A stretch of DNA of 64,000 bases from Saprospiraceae bacterium (lineage in GTDB: Bacteria > Bacteroidota > Bacteroidia > Chitinophagales > Saprospiraceae), in contig JADJLG010000001.1 of assembly GCA_016710235.1 (NCBI GenBank), positions 2,035,501 through 2,099,500 on the forward strand, written 5' to 3'. The notes under the pieces were generated by a model that did not search any database, was not told the origin of the DNA, and saw nothing but the letters and a program-made list of their open reading frames with translations. The position numbers and the translations under genes were made by a program. This document shows positions 39,501 through 53,700 of the stretch, piece after piece. How positions within the stretch are numbered: the stretch's first letter is position 1; every line of letters begins with the position of its first letter.

Positions 39501-41624
39501 ATGATAAAAATGAAAAATATAAACTCAGTAATCTTTAAATGGTCGGAAAGAGTTCTGCAAACAATTGCTTTGATTGTTTTTGGACTCAATACTTCATTTG
39601 CGCAACTGCCTTTGGAATATGGACAATCTGTGATGACTGCAATCCAGAGAGACTTGTGGAATCCATTTCAGGATAATGCACCCAACCTTCCTGTGGTTCA
39701 GATTTTTGACGTGAGAAATCGACCGGCTTATTCATCAAGTGTCTGGGCTGCACCAACATATCATCATCCGGAATGGGAATATGGCACAGTAGATGCTACA
39801 GGTGTAAAGACTGACAAAATGGGCTCTTTGTTTGGCATTGCTACAGATAGGAATGGCAATATCTATGTGACTGATTATACCACATTAGGCATGGGCTCGG
39901 GTACACAGTGTGCAGCAACATTTACAGAAACATGCTTTCAAATGGGCGCTTTCCCTAAAGGGAAAGGTGGTTCTGGGGCTATATATAAAATTGATGGCTC
40001 TACAGGAGCAGTAACAGTGCTTGCTACACTTCCCAACGCTAATGTATTTCCTGTATTTGACAAAACCTATACGGGTGACCCTTGTCGTCAATATACAGAT
40101 CCGTATGGTAGGGTGACTTACTATAGGGCTGGAGAAGACCCTATGAGTGGGAGAAAAGTTGGAGTTGGATTGGGGAATATATGTTATGATAGAGATCATA
40201 ACCAACTTTTTGTAACCAACAGAGAGGATGGTAAAATATATAGATTATCGCTGTCTGGGGCTATTCTTTCGACATTCGACCCGTTTGCCAATGATGATGG
40301 ACTAAACGGTATGGCCCCTTTGGGAGAAAGAGTATGGGGAATAGGATATTATAAAGGAAAAGTTTATTTCGGAAGACAGGTTCAAGAAATAGGAACAGCG
40401 ACACCCAACGAAATATGGTCTGAGGCATTGAGTGCATCTGGTGATTTTGCAGTGCCCAACGGAGAAGTATTGGAAATTACTGTCAATTATCCTGTAAATG
40501 CATTTGGACAACCTTATACCGGAAGAAATGGCGGTGATGGCAACTCTTATGTTGCCAATCCAATAACAGATATTGAATTTTCATCAGAAGGTAAAATGTT
40601 GGTGACAACAAAGACGATGATCACAGACTTTTGCGAGAGAGCTCATTTCAGTTACACATACGAATATTCACCATCCGGTGCAGGCTGGACTGCACCAAAA
40701 CTCTATTATACAGGAGATTATTACAATAAATTGAATTCAGCGGGAGGTACGGATTATGGTTATTTGACCTATGATGGGGCCAAAAGTGAAATTGATTTGA
40801 CAAGCAGGGATCAATTTACCTGGACCACTAGTAATATTATCAATCAAGTGGCTACAAATAGGTTAACGTATGGAGCTGTTGGAATCCCGATAACAGCTAC
40901 TGGTGATCCGATTACAGGAACAAATATAATTGACTGGGATTCAAACAATAACAATAATGGTAAAGGAAGTTTGGGCGATATAGACGTTTTCCGAGAATTA
41001 TGCGTAGATACTATTTTTACAGTTTGCAATAATGCGACGGAATCGTTGACATTGACAGCAGAGAACGGTTTAAGCAATGTGCAGTGGTATGACAGTACAA
41101 GCAATAGCTTGATAGGTACCGGTGCTACTCTGACTATTGTAGGCACTGAGTCTTTTTTGTCGGATGGCTATGAATCTATATATTATACCGCAAGTGATGC
41201 AGACGGATGTCCGTGGGAATTGTGCTGTCTGGTAAGAGTAAAAACACAAGCTTGTGTGGTTTGCTCTACCTCCGGAACGTTCAGTACTCTATGCAATAAT
41301 AACGGTACTCCTGCCACAAGCTCAGATGATTGGTTTACCTTGACGGTGACAGGCACAGTCACTGATGGAAGTGGAACATATGTGGTAAAAATAGGAGCCT
41401 TTACCAGTCCGGTGACAATGAGCGGTACCCCAGTAGTAATAAGTGGTAACGGATTGTTAGGGAACCCGCTGCTGCAAGCAAATGGAAGTAGTACATATAT
41501 TGTGAGAATTGAAGATGCTGCTGACAGCTCCTGCTTCAGTACAATATCTGTTGGTCCGGTGCAGTCTTGTAGCATTTGCCCGGATCCGAATTGTTTCAAT
41601 GTGACAAAATCTATTCAGCGTTAA
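39501..41624 (+). CDS. Secreted propeller-like protein with Ig-like and Cys-motif C-terminal modules
   Basis: A 707-residue protein that starts MIKMKNIN, with a hydrophobic leader ending FGLNTSFAQ. Residues about 30-490 are propeller-like (GSLFGIATDRNGNIYVTDYT, GAIYKIDGSTGAVTVLATLP, ICYDRDHNQLFVTNREDGKIYRL). Residues about 502-585 form a Cys-containing Ig-like module (GLSNVQWYDSTSNSLIGTG, DADGCPWELCC). A close homologue of that module occurs in the giant protein encoded next. The C-terminal module from about 588 (DDWFTLTVTGTVTDGSGTYVVKIG) is nearly identical to that of the gene at 33950 and ends CPDPNCFNVTKSIQR. There is no SdrD-B-like domain and no T9SS type A domain. It lies 17 bp after the previous gene and about 113 bp before the next chosen start. 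Confidence 0.8.
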   Translation: MIKMKNINSVIFKWSERVLQTIALIVFGLNTSFAQLPLEYGQSVMTAIQRDLWNPFQDNAPNLPVVQIFDVRNRPAYSSSVWAAPTYHHPEWEYGTVDATGVKTDKMGSLFGIATDRNGNIYVTDYTTLGMGSGTQCAATFTETCFQMGAFPKGKGGSGAIYKIDGSTGAVTVLATLPNANVFPVFDKTYTGDPCRQYTDPYGRVTYYRAGEDPMSGRKVGVGLGNICYDRDHNQLFVTNREDGKIYRLSLSGAILSTFDPFANDDGLNGMAPLGERVWGIGYYKGKVYFGRQVQEIGTATPNEIWSEALSASGDFAVPNGEVLEITVNYPVNAFGQPYTGRNGGDGNSYVANPITDIEFSSEGKMLVTTKTMITDFCERAHFSYTYEYSPSGAGWTAPKLYYTGDYYNKLNSAGGTDYGYLTYDGAKSEIDLTSRDQFTWTTSNIINQVATNRLTYGAVGIPITATGDPITGTNIIDWDSNNNNNGKGSLGDIDVFRELCVDTIFTVCNNATESLTLTAENGLSNVQWYDSTSNSLIGTGATLTIVGTESFLSDGYESIYYTASDADGCPWELCCLVRVKTQACVVCSTSGTFSTLCNNNGTPATSSDDWFTLTVTGTVTDGSGTYVVKIGAFTSPVTMSGTPVVISGNGLLGNPLLQANGSSTYIVRIEDAADSSCFSTISVGPVQSCSICPDPNCFNVTKSIQR

Positions 41625-41737
41625 AATTCAAAAATATGAAATACGAAAGTTCATCTTGGATTCTAATGCCAAACATATTAAAAAAATTATTAATATATAA
41701 TTTACATACAAATTTTTCTCATCTATCTGTAAACAGA

Positions 41738-44700
41738 ATGAAAATGAAAGCTATATCAGTATTATTAAATTCGTTGGAATTTTCCTTACATTACTTTAAG
41801 TGGAAATTATCTTTGATTTTATGGCTATTATTATTTGTTTGTTGTTCTCAATTACTTTTGGCCCAACAACCATGTCAGGACGTACCGACTATTTGGGTGT
41901 TCGATGAAGATCAAGGAGCAGACAATTATCATCTTTGGTCATTCAGTGATTACAACAACGCTAACGCAACCGGTATAGATTTTGGAAGAGCAAGATATTT
42001 CGATCCGATCACAAATGTAATCACAAATTTCCCAACTTCTGGAAATCCTGGGGACATAGAAAGTATGGCAGTCGATCCAACAACAGGAATTGTATATTTA
42101 ACCTCAGCTGATCGACTTCCAGGGGGGCCATCTGGAACACAAGCATTATGGGCAGCGGACTTGGATACAGTCAATGTGACAAATGGTGTTGTATTCAAAT
42201 TGGTAGGTCATATTGATGCACAGGGTGACAATGCTTCAGAAAATTTAGCTTATAATAATGGTAGATTATATTTTGCACAAACCAATGGTACAGCATTAAA
42301 TACAGATACCAATACAGATGGTTTGTCCTATATTACTATCTCAGGGTTAAATCCAAATCCAATGTTAGCAACTAATGCTATACCAGTAGGCCTTTTAACC
42401 GGTGCCGGTGCAGATATTTATTATCTTGATGGACTTGAAATTTTACCTGATGGTACCACATACGGAGTGGATGGGTATGACGATCAACTATACACAATAA
42501 ATTTAAGCACTGGTGCGATTCTTACCGTAAGCGACAACAACCTTAACGGTGGCTTGTCGGGATCAGTTGACATAGAGACAGTTGTCTGGGATCCTGTGAA
42601 TTCAAAATTGATAGGAGCAGATAATGGAGTTCAGAGATTTGTGGATGTGACTCCGGGAACCAATGGTGGAAACCTTGTGACCTCTGTGTACATTCCAGGA
42701 ACTCCCGGTCTGCCAACAGATGCAGATTTTGAAGGAAGTGCGATGTATGTCATGTGTTCTCAACCTTTGGTTTGTGATTATTCAATAGATACAATTTGCA
42801 ATGATGGTACTCAAAGTATAACATTTACGGCGGATGTCGGCATCTCCAATGTTGTTTGGAGAGATAGTACCAGTAATTCTATTATAGGTACAGGGCCAGT
42901 ATTGACAATAAATGGTACCGAAAGCTATTTGGCAGATGGTTTTGAAGCAATCTACTATACAGGAACTGATGCTTCAGGTTGTCCGGGAGAATTATGCTGC
43001 AAAGTTTACGTAGCTACCAAAAACTGTTGCGCGATAAGCGCCACAATTACACCTGGTACCTGTAATGACAATGGAACTCCTTATGATTACTCCGATGATT
43101 ATTTCGTAGTAACCGTCAATAGTTCCAATACCGGTGCAGGGTCTTCAAATTCCTTTGAAGTTGTACTCGGCGGGGTAGTTATTGGGACGGGAACATACGG
43201 CACACCGCTAAACGTGGGGAATGCCACCACACCTCCATTCAAACCGGATGGTAGTACGACCTATTCACTAACAGTGAGAGACGCAGATTTCAATGACTGC
43301 ATTACACAAACTATTGTTGTAGGACCTGTTCAGCCATGTCCAAGATATTATGACTGGGGAGATCTACCGGATACTAATACAACAGGATCCTATCCAACTA
43401 ACACCGCCAATGGAGGTGAAGGAGTTGGTCCAAGTCATGAAATCATAAGTGGCATTAAAATAGGATCTACAATCGACTCTGAATCGAACGGTCAACCTAA
43501 TTCCACAGCAACAGGTGACGGTGCGGATGAAGATGGTGTGACCATGCCAATGTTGGTTGCAGGTGAGGCAGCGACGATTTCAGTCAATGTGATGAACATG
43601 ACTGGACAAGACGCTAAACTCACTATGTTTATAGATTATAATAAAAATGGGATTCTCAATGATCCGGGTGAAATGTACTCCGCAATCGTGCCGACAGGCA
43701 CGAATGGTGCGATTAATATTCCGATTGTAGTTCCATCGACTGCTGTTCTAAATATGGACTTGGGAGTTCGATTTAGATTGAGCACAGATATGACTGCCTC
43801 TATGCTGCCTACCGGCCCGGCTCCGGATGGTGAAGTTGAGGATTATATGGTAAGCATAATGGGTTATGATTATGGAGATTTGGCCGATTCTGCTTTAGGA
43901 ACCGGCTCAAGTAATTACGAAACTTTAGATGCTAATAATGGTCCAAATCATAAAATTATTTCGACTTTAAAAATAGGTACTTTAGAAGATGCAGAGGCAG
44001 ATGGAAACCCTTCAGCAATCGCCAATGGTGATGATGCTTCAGGAACAGATGATGAGGATGGTGTCACAATACCAATGTTAGTGGCAGGAAGCAGCGCAAC
44101 AATTCCTGTTGTAGTCATGAACATGACTGGATCTGATGCGAAACTTACAATGTTTATTGATTATAATGGTGATGGAGATTTTGATGATGCAGGAGAAATG
44201 AGTTCGACCACAGTTCCAACCGGTACTAACGGAACTGTAAATCTAACCACATTAGTACCAATAAATGCGATAACAAATACAAACTTCGGGGTAAGGTTCC
44301 GATTGAGCACAGATTTTGCAGCTAGCATGAGCCCGACGGGTTCAGCTCCGGATGGTGAAGTAGAAGATTACATTTCACAAGTGATGGCTTTTGATTATGG
44401 TGACTTAGCAGACAGTGGAGCAGGCACAGGCAGCCTCAATTATGAAACTCAAGCTGCAAACAATGGCCCTGCTCATAAGATTATTTCTGGTTTGAAAATT
44501 GGAGCTACAGTTGATCCGGAAATTGACGGCAATCAATCTGCATTAGCCACGGGTGATGATTCAAGTAACACGGGAAGTGTAGATGATGAGGATGGGGCTA
44601 CTTTGCCAATGTTTATAGCTGGAGAAACTGCAACTATACCAGTTGTAGTCATGAATATGACAGGATCAGACGCAAAGTTGACCATGTTTATGGATTTTAA

Positions 44701-47700
44701 TAATGATGGAGATTTTAACGATCTCGGAGAGATGACTTCTACGACAGTTCCTACAGGAACTAACGGTAGTGTAAATCTTACATTAGCAGTTCCTGATAAT
44801 GCGGTAATTAATACAAATCTTGGTGTTCGATTTAGATTGAGCAACGACTTTACTTCTGCTATGTCCGCAACGGGAGTTTCCTCAAGCGGGGAAGTGGAAG
44901 ATTATATGGCTTCAGTTATGGGATTTGACAGAGGAGATTTAGCAGATACAGGAGCAGGCACTTCCTCAAACAATTACCAAACAACAAACGCAGACAGTGG
45001 TCCATCACATAAAATAATAAGCGGCTTGAAGATGGGTCTCAGTGTTGACCCTGAAGCGGATGGTTCCCCTTCCGTAAATGCAGATGGCGACGATTTCAGT
45101 GGGGTTACACCAGATGACGAAGACGGAGTTATTTTACCAGCTTTTGTTACAGGAAATACAGTTTCTGTACCGGTAGTTGTGATGAACATGACTGGAATTA
45201 CAGCAAAATTGACCATGTTTGTTGATTTTAATAATGATGGCGATTTGGTGGATGCCGGAGAAATGGCTTCCATTAACGTACCATCGGGGACAAATACCAC
45301 GATGTTGGTTCCTATTGCAGTACCAATTAATGCAGTACCGAATACTCCACTGGGGGTTAGATTCAGATTGAGCACTGATGCTGCAGCGAGCATGAGCCCA
45401 ATTGGCGCTGCTCCGGATGGAGAAGTTGAAGATTATCTGGTAAGGATTACTGGTCCGGATATTACTCATAACAAATCCATTGTATCTGTCACACAGACAT
45501 CTGCAAACAATTATTCTGTGGTTTATCAAATTGAAGTGACCAATAGTTCATTAGGTATAGGTTCTTATGGTTTAGATGATGTTCCGAATTTTGATGATGA
45601 CATTACCATATTATCGTCAAATTATAGTTCAACAGCACCGGGCAATCCTGGCGGGGTATTGGCAGGTTCAGGCCCTTGGACTTTGGCCACAAACCAGACT
45701 ATAGCAGGAAATACCACACATGTTTATACTCTTACAGTCGATGTCAATATCAATTTGGCCGCAACGTCTGGTGGAGACAATAATTATACTGCATGTGGTG
45801 AAACAACTACTGGCAATCCTATATCCGGAGAAGGTTTATTCAATGAATCAGTATTGGATATTTTTGATGATGGAACAGTGGATGAGCGAGATACTGCTTG
45901 TGCGGATCTGCCATATATTATTCATGACAAAACTTTTGTAAATGCAGTTCAGACTTCACCAAATACTTGGAATGTAACTTATCATATAGATGTCCAAAAT
46001 TTAGGTGGAGCAACAGGACAATACAATTTGAGAGACGAACCGGTATTTGAAAATGATATCACAATAAATAATGTTTCTTATACAAGTACAGCTCCTGGAA
46101 ATCCAGGTTTAGGCTTGCCAACTACTCCACCTTGGAATTTGGCAGCTGACCAATTAATAAATGCGGGAATTACTCATCAGTACACGCTAACTGTAAACTT
46201 GACCCTTAATTTGCAGGATCAAGTAACTGGTGATAATCAATATACTGAGTGTGGTACAAGTGTGCCGGGAATCCCTAATCCTGGAGAAGGTCTATTTAAT
46301 CGTAGTTTACTCGACGTGAATGATGATGGAGTGCCAGATCAAAGAGATAGTGTATGTGCGGATTTACCTTATTTAATCCAGGATAAAACAGTGAGTTCAT
46401 TGACTCAAATTGGAGGTAATTCATATAGAATAGTGTATCAGGTTCAGGTAAATAATTTAGGTGGAGCGACAGGCACTTACAATTTACAAGATGTACCCGT
46501 ATTTGATAATGATGTTACCATTTTAGCAGCTAATTATTCAACAGATGCAAGTGGAAATACAGGTAATCCTGGCCCGTCAATTCTAGCGGGCTCAGGTCCG
46601 TGGACTCTGGCCACTGATCAATCCATAGCAGCTGGAGGAGTGCAATTATACACACTTACAGTTGATGTAAGCATTAGTTTGCAAGCTGGTAGTGGTGGGG
46701 ATGATGTGTACACCGCATGTGGAAGCCTCAATCCAGGTGTGCCTTCTGCAGGAGAAGGCTTATTCAACAGATCTTTGATGGATGTGAATGATGATGGAGT
46801 CGCTGATCAAAAAGATAGTGTATGCGCGGATATACCTGCAATTGTTCACGAAAAATCAATTGTAAGCACTGTTCAAACAGGTGCAAGAACTTTTGATGTG
46901 ACTTACAAGATTACAGTTACAAATCAAGGAGGTGCTTCAGGTTCATACAGTTTATCGGACCAACCGGTATTTGATTCTGACATCGTGATAACAGGAGCAA
47001 ACTTTACATCTGACGTGCCAACAATACCTGGTGGCACCTTGATTGGATCTGGACCTTGGACATTGGCTTCTAATCAGGTGATCACCGCCGGAGATATTGA
47101 TATGTACTTGATTGTCGTTCATACCTCCATTGATCTGCAAAATGCAGGTCCTGGCGACAACGTTTATACCGAATGTGGTAGTAGCAACCCTTCAAATCCT
47201 CAACCCAATGAAGGATTGTTTAATGAATCAAGATTAGATCTGAATAATGATGGAACTCCGGATCAAAGAGACAGTGTGTGTGCAGATTTACCTTATGTGA
47301 TTCATAATAAGACAGTTGCCAGTATTACTGATTTGGGCAATCATCAGTTTCAAGTAGTATATTATATAGATGTTCAGAATATAGGCGGCGCTACAGGCCA
47401 ATATGACTTGAATGATATTCCTGGTTTTGAGAATGATTTTCAGGTGTTGAGTGCATCATATGTTTCAAATGCACCTGGACATCCGGCCAACCCAAGCTCG
47501 ATTGCACTTTCACTTGGTGGTCCTTGGAATTTAGCAGATGATCAAAGTATTCTGGCTTCAGCCAGTCATAGATATACGGTTACAGTTTTAACTACAATTG
47601 ATTTAGTGGACAGCCCTTCAGCGGGTGATGAAATTTACAATCATTGTGGTACAGCAAATCCTGGTACTCCACAAGCTGGAGAAGGATTGTTCAATAGAAC

Positions 47701-50700
47701 CACTTTAGATGTGAACAACGATGGTGTTCCGGATGATAGAGATACTGTTTGTGCGGATGTCAGCATCTGGGATCTTGCTTTGAGAAAGAAAACAATCACT
47801 GCTGGTCCGTATTCTTATGGTCAACCGATTGTGTTCGAAATTACTGTGTTCAATCAAGGAAATGAAACAGCAACCAACGTAGTAGTAAATGATTATGTGC
47901 CTTCCGGGTACACATTCCTTGCAAATAATGGATGGACAGGAGTGGCTCCTGCAATAAGTAATACGATTACGAGCAGTATTGCACCTAGAGATAGTGCAAA
48001 ACTTACATTGGTGTTGACTTTGGCCATGACAAATGGGGGTGTGAACAACTGGATAAATTATTCAGAGATCGCATCTTCCCAAGACTTGGTTGGCAATGAC
48101 AGGACGAATGATGATATTGACAGTGATGCAGGATCTGACGGTCCGGGCGAACGGGCGGTTACACCTGGAAGCACTGCTGACAATAATATAACTAGTCAAG
48201 ACAAAGGTGGAGAAGAAGATGACCATGATCCGGCAGGCCTACCTGTGTATGATTTGGCACTCATCAAAAAACCAGCGGGTACTGGACCTTACAGTTACGG
48301 TGATTTGGTACCTTTCAATATCTGGATATACAATCAAGGCAATATAACCGCAGATGAGATTCAAGTAGTGGATTACATTCCAACCGGTTTTGAGTTTAAT
48401 AATGCCTCAAATACTCCGACGTGGACTTATAATTCTGTTACGAGAAAGGCAAATATGACGTGGACTTCTCCAATATTGCCGGGTGATTCATCAATGCTGA
48501 CTATTTACCTCAATATTGTACCTTCAACCGGTGGTAGATTAAATTGGGTAAATTATGCTGAGATCTTTGGAAGCCAAGATGGCAATGGAAATAATATGAA
48601 TGATGGAGACATTGACTCCAGACCAAATACAAATCTAAACGATGATCCGGGAGGCCAACCATTGACCTCTGACGATGACAACAAGTCAGGAGATGGCAAA
48701 GCAGGACAAGACGAAGACGATCACGATCCTGCATTGATTGAAGTTATTGATCTTGCGCTTCGCAAGACATTGACCACATCGGAGCCTTATAGCTATGGAC
48801 AAGTTCATAACTTTAGGATAGTAGTGTACAATCAAGGCAATGAATACATGGAAGATGTAGTTGTCACAGACCATGTTCCAACCGGATATTCATTCAATAG
48901 TGGAAGTAATCCAGGTTGGAGCGGTGCTGCACCAAGTGTGAACTACACGATAGCAGGACCATTGGCTCCTGGAGATAGTGCTGTTGTCAACCTCTTACTT
49001 ACTTTGGAAATGACAGATGGCGGTTTGACAAATTGGTTAAATTACGCAGAAATTACTTCAATGAAGGATACAACAGGCGCAGATAGAACTCTGGATGATA
49101 TTGACAGTAATCCTGGTTCAGATAGCCCTGAAGAAAGAGACGTGATACCTGGAAGTCCAAATGACGACAATATCACAAGTACAGATAAAGGTGGAGAAGA
49201 AGATGACCATGATCCGGCAGGTCCAAAAATATTTGACCTTGCTCAAATCAAACAAACTGTGACTGCAGGCCCATATCGTTATGGAGATTTGGTAGAATAT
49301 AAGATTACCGCTTATAATCAAGGAAATCAAACGGCATATGCTATAAGCACAGTAGACTATATTCCTTGTGGTTTGGAGTTTGAAAACACAGCAGTTAACT
49401 TTGGTTGGACATATGATGCAAGCACTAATATGGCTAGGACAACCATGGCATTTGTGATCAATCCTGGTGATAGTGCGGTTAAATCAATTTTCTTAAGAGT
49501 AAAACCTTGCTATACCGGTGAAGCAAATGCCTGGACCAACTATGCTGAAATTAAATCAATTTTAGATGGAACCGGAACAGTGGTTACAGACATAGATAGT
49601 AACCCAGATATGAATCCAAATGATGATCCGGGCGGTGATCCGGATACACCGGATGATGACAATAAAGATGGTGATGGCAAAGCTGGCGAAGACGAAGACG
49701 ACCACGATCCATCTAGGATAGAAGTGATCGATTTAGCCTTAAGAAAAGTACTACAAACAGCAGGCCCATACCATTACGGTGATTTACTCACTTTCGGTAT
49801 TACAGTTAAAAATCAAGGCAATGTGCCAATGGATGAAGTGAATATCCAAGATTATATTCCAACAGGATACAGTTACAATAGTGGTGATAATCCACTTTGG
49901 TTAGGTTCATATCCAACTGTTAACTATTGGTATACAGCTAGATTAAACCCTGGCGATAGTGTTACAATTCCTTTGAAGCTTCGCATCATCATGACTCCGG
50001 GAGCAGAAAAAGCTTATATCAATTATGCTGAAATAGAGCAAATTGTTGATAGCACAGGTACTAATAGAAATACAGATGACGCAGATAGCAACCCGGGATC
50101 AGATGGTCCTGATGAAAGAGCGGTAGAACCGGGAGATCCTGCGGATGATGATATCACAAGTATCGATCGCGGTGGGGAAGAAGACGACCATGATCCAGGT
50201 GGAATCGAAGTATTCGATCTCGCTCAGAAGAAATGGACAACACAGACAGGTCCATTTAAATATGGTGACGATGTGACATTTAATATTCGAGTTTATAACC
50301 AAGGAAGTATTGTAGCTAATACGATTTCTATTGTAGATTACATACCTTGCGGTTATGAATTTATTGGAGCAAACAATCCGACTTGGACATTCGATAGCGG
50401 CTCCAGTAATGCAAGTACAGTGATTGCAGGACCTGTAGTACCTGGAGATAGTGTAACCATCACTCTTACATTGAGAGTAAAGGCATGCTATTCAAATGTT
50501 TCGACAGCTTGGACGAACTATACCGAAATTTCTGGTGCTAAAGATCCGGATGGCAATCCTGGAGATGATATTGATAGTGATTCAGACACGAATCCATCAA
50601 ATGATCCGGGTGGCGAACCTGATAGTCCAAATGATGACAAAACAAATGGAGACGGTTCGAAAGGTGAAGATGAAGATGATCATGATCCTGCAAGAATTGA

Positions 50701-53700
50701 GGTTTACGACTTGGCTCTCAGAAAGTATATGATCACTCCTGCGCCTTACAGTTACGGACAGACATTGACTTTTGGTGTTACTGTTTACAACCAGGGTAAT
50801 GTACCAGCAGAGAATGTAACAGTTGTAGATCGTATTCCGGAAGGATACAGTTTTAGTGCAAATAATGGTTGGACGGGAGCTTATCCAACAATCACCAGAA
50901 ATATTTCTAATAGGATAAATCCTGGAGATAGTGTGGTCCTAGTTCTTGATTTGACATTAGAAAGTGTAACTTCTTCTACATATAGGAGTTGGATAAACTT
51001 TGCAGAAGTGTCTGAAGGCAGAGACAGCAATAATGTAGTAAGAGTTGATGCTGATAGTGATCCGAATAGCAATACTCCAAACGAACAAGGTGTTACTCCA
51101 AATAGTCCTGGTGATGACAACATTACCAGTAACTCAGATACAGGAGTTGGAAGTCAGGATGACCATGATCCGGCAGGTCCACAAATTGTTGACCTTGCTT
51201 TGAGGAAAAAGTATACCGGTACACTGCCAATCACTTATGGTAATATAGTACCATTTACGATTAGTATTTTTAACCAAGGTAATGTGAGTTCAATCAACAC
51301 TCAGGTGGTTGATTATGTGCCGACGGGATATGAGTTTGTAGCAGCTAATAATGCAAATTGGACATATGACGTGGTTTCACGTAAAGCGACTACCAATTAT
51401 GCTCCAAAAATTATACCTGGAGACAGTGGTGCCGTTACAATTTATTTGAAAGTGGTTCCTCAACTTGGAAATCAAAATGCCTGGTACAATCTGGCGGAGA
51501 TAAAGACATTCACAGATTCAACTAATACTCCTAGAGTAGACATTGATAGCCATCCGGATACGGATCCGGGCAATGATGGTGAACCTAAAGATGATGAAAT
51601 TGATGATCCAAATGATCAGGATGACCATGATCCGGCAACGCCGCCAATTGTCGACCTTGCTCTTAGAAAATGGGTACCAAACGAGAAATTGTTCTACCTA
51701 CCGGGAGAAACCGTAAACTTTAAAATTACGGTATTCAACCAAGGTAATGTGCCCGCAGCTTCAATAGGATTGCGAGATTATTTGCCAAATGGATTCAGCT
51801 TTAATGCAGCGAATAATCCTGGTTGGACATTGATTGGATCAAATCTGGAATATACTCACACAGGATTATTAAATCCTACTGATAGTGTTCAGATTTCATT
51901 AAACCTTGAAGTAATCATTCCGGCTTCTAATGTAAGTATTTACTCATGGGAGAATTATGCGGAAGTAAGAAGTATGACAGATACAAGTGGAGTAGATCGT
52001 ACAAATGATGATGCGGATAGTGATCCTGCTTCTGATTCTCCAAGAGAAAGGGAAGTACATGACGGTGATCCATGGGACAATGTGATCGATGGCAATGGTA
52101 CTACAGACAGCGGAAATGAAGATGAAGATGATCACGATCCAGATAGAGTTACAGTGACCGCATATCTGGGAGATTATGTATGGGATGATTTGGATGGTGA
52201 TGGAGTTCAGGATCCAAATGAACCAGGTATCCAAGGAGTCGTTGTTTATTTACATGACTGCAGGGATGGTTCCATAGTGAAAAAAGATACGACAGATGCA
52301 AATGGTATTTATGGTTTTGAAGGATTATTCGCAGGAGATTATTTTGTAAGATTTGATTACAGTAAAACTCCTTACTTCAGCAACTATGGATGGACATTCA
52401 AAAACAAAGGTGGTGATGACGCGAAGGACAGTGACGTTAATGCCAGCGGAGTTACAGAATGTACACATTTGGATTGGGGAGAGAGAGATAGTACAATTGA
52501 TGCAGGATTAGTTCAATTAGCCAAGTATGGTGATTATGTGTGGCATGATCGCAATGCCAATGGTATGCAGGATGCTGGAGAAGAAGGTATTGGTCAAATA
52601 TTAGTTTATTTGTATGATGCAGAAACAAATCTTCCTGTCAGAAATACTATGACTGATAATAATGGGTATTATTTATTTGAAAAGTTGATGCCAATGAGAT
52701 ATTATGCGAAATATGTTGTACCTGGAGGATGGAATGTCACAGATCCAAATTTGGGTCCGGACTTTAAAGACAGTGATGTCGATGGTAGCAATGGATCCGG
52801 AACAAACGCCACTACCTATTTAAGTCCTGGTGAAGATGATAGGACATGGGATTTAGGTTTGTGGAAATGTGCATGTATTACTGGAGATGTTTGGTATGAT
52901 TTGAACAAAGATGGTATCTACCAGCGTGATGATGAGAATGGAATAGCCGGATTGAGTGTAATCATTTACGATGCAATGACAAATCAGATTGCTGGTAAGA
53001 CGATTACAGGAATCAATCCAAACCAATTCTCTGATGATGGTTACTACCCATGCTTGTGTTTGAAGCCGGGAATGTACTATGTTCAATTTGAACGCCCGGG
53101 CAATCTAGCCGCAGGACCTGCATTGGCTGGAACCGATCCGAATATTGACAGTGACATCACTCATGACTACGGAGTCAATACAACACGAAAGTTGACAGTA
53201 CTCAGTGGTGACCATATACCGAATGTTGGTGCGGGCTTCCAGAACAAAGCAACAGTTGGAAACTTTGTATGGTTAGACGCAAATCTCAACGGTATTCAAG
53301 ACTCAGGTGAAAAACCTGTAGCCGGTGTAACAGTGAGCGCCTACAAAGTAAGTGGTGCAATTGTGAGCCAGTCCACAACTGACAATTCCGGCCAATACAC
53401 ATTGGATGGAATCGCTCAGGGAGACTATTATGTGAAATTCGCACCACCAAGTCAGTACGGATTTACCAGAGCCCATCAGGGAGTGGATGCAATGGACAGT
53501 GATGTGGACGGTACAAATGGTAAAGGAACAACTGAGGTGATGAGAGTACTTACGGACCAGAATTTGACGAATGTGGATGCAGGCTTGATATTGCAAGTGT
53601 TGCCATTGGAGTGGTTAAGCTTTGAAGGTAGATACAATGGTGCATTCACGGAGTTGGATTGGAGTACAGGAGTTGAATTGAACAACAGTCACTTTGAGAT

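Noticed and set aside
41576..41737. Upstream extension of the giant gene, overlapping the previous gene
   Set aside because: Starts before 41637 lie inside the previous gene, and the leader beginning at 41738 matches the MKMK signal peptides of its neighbours.
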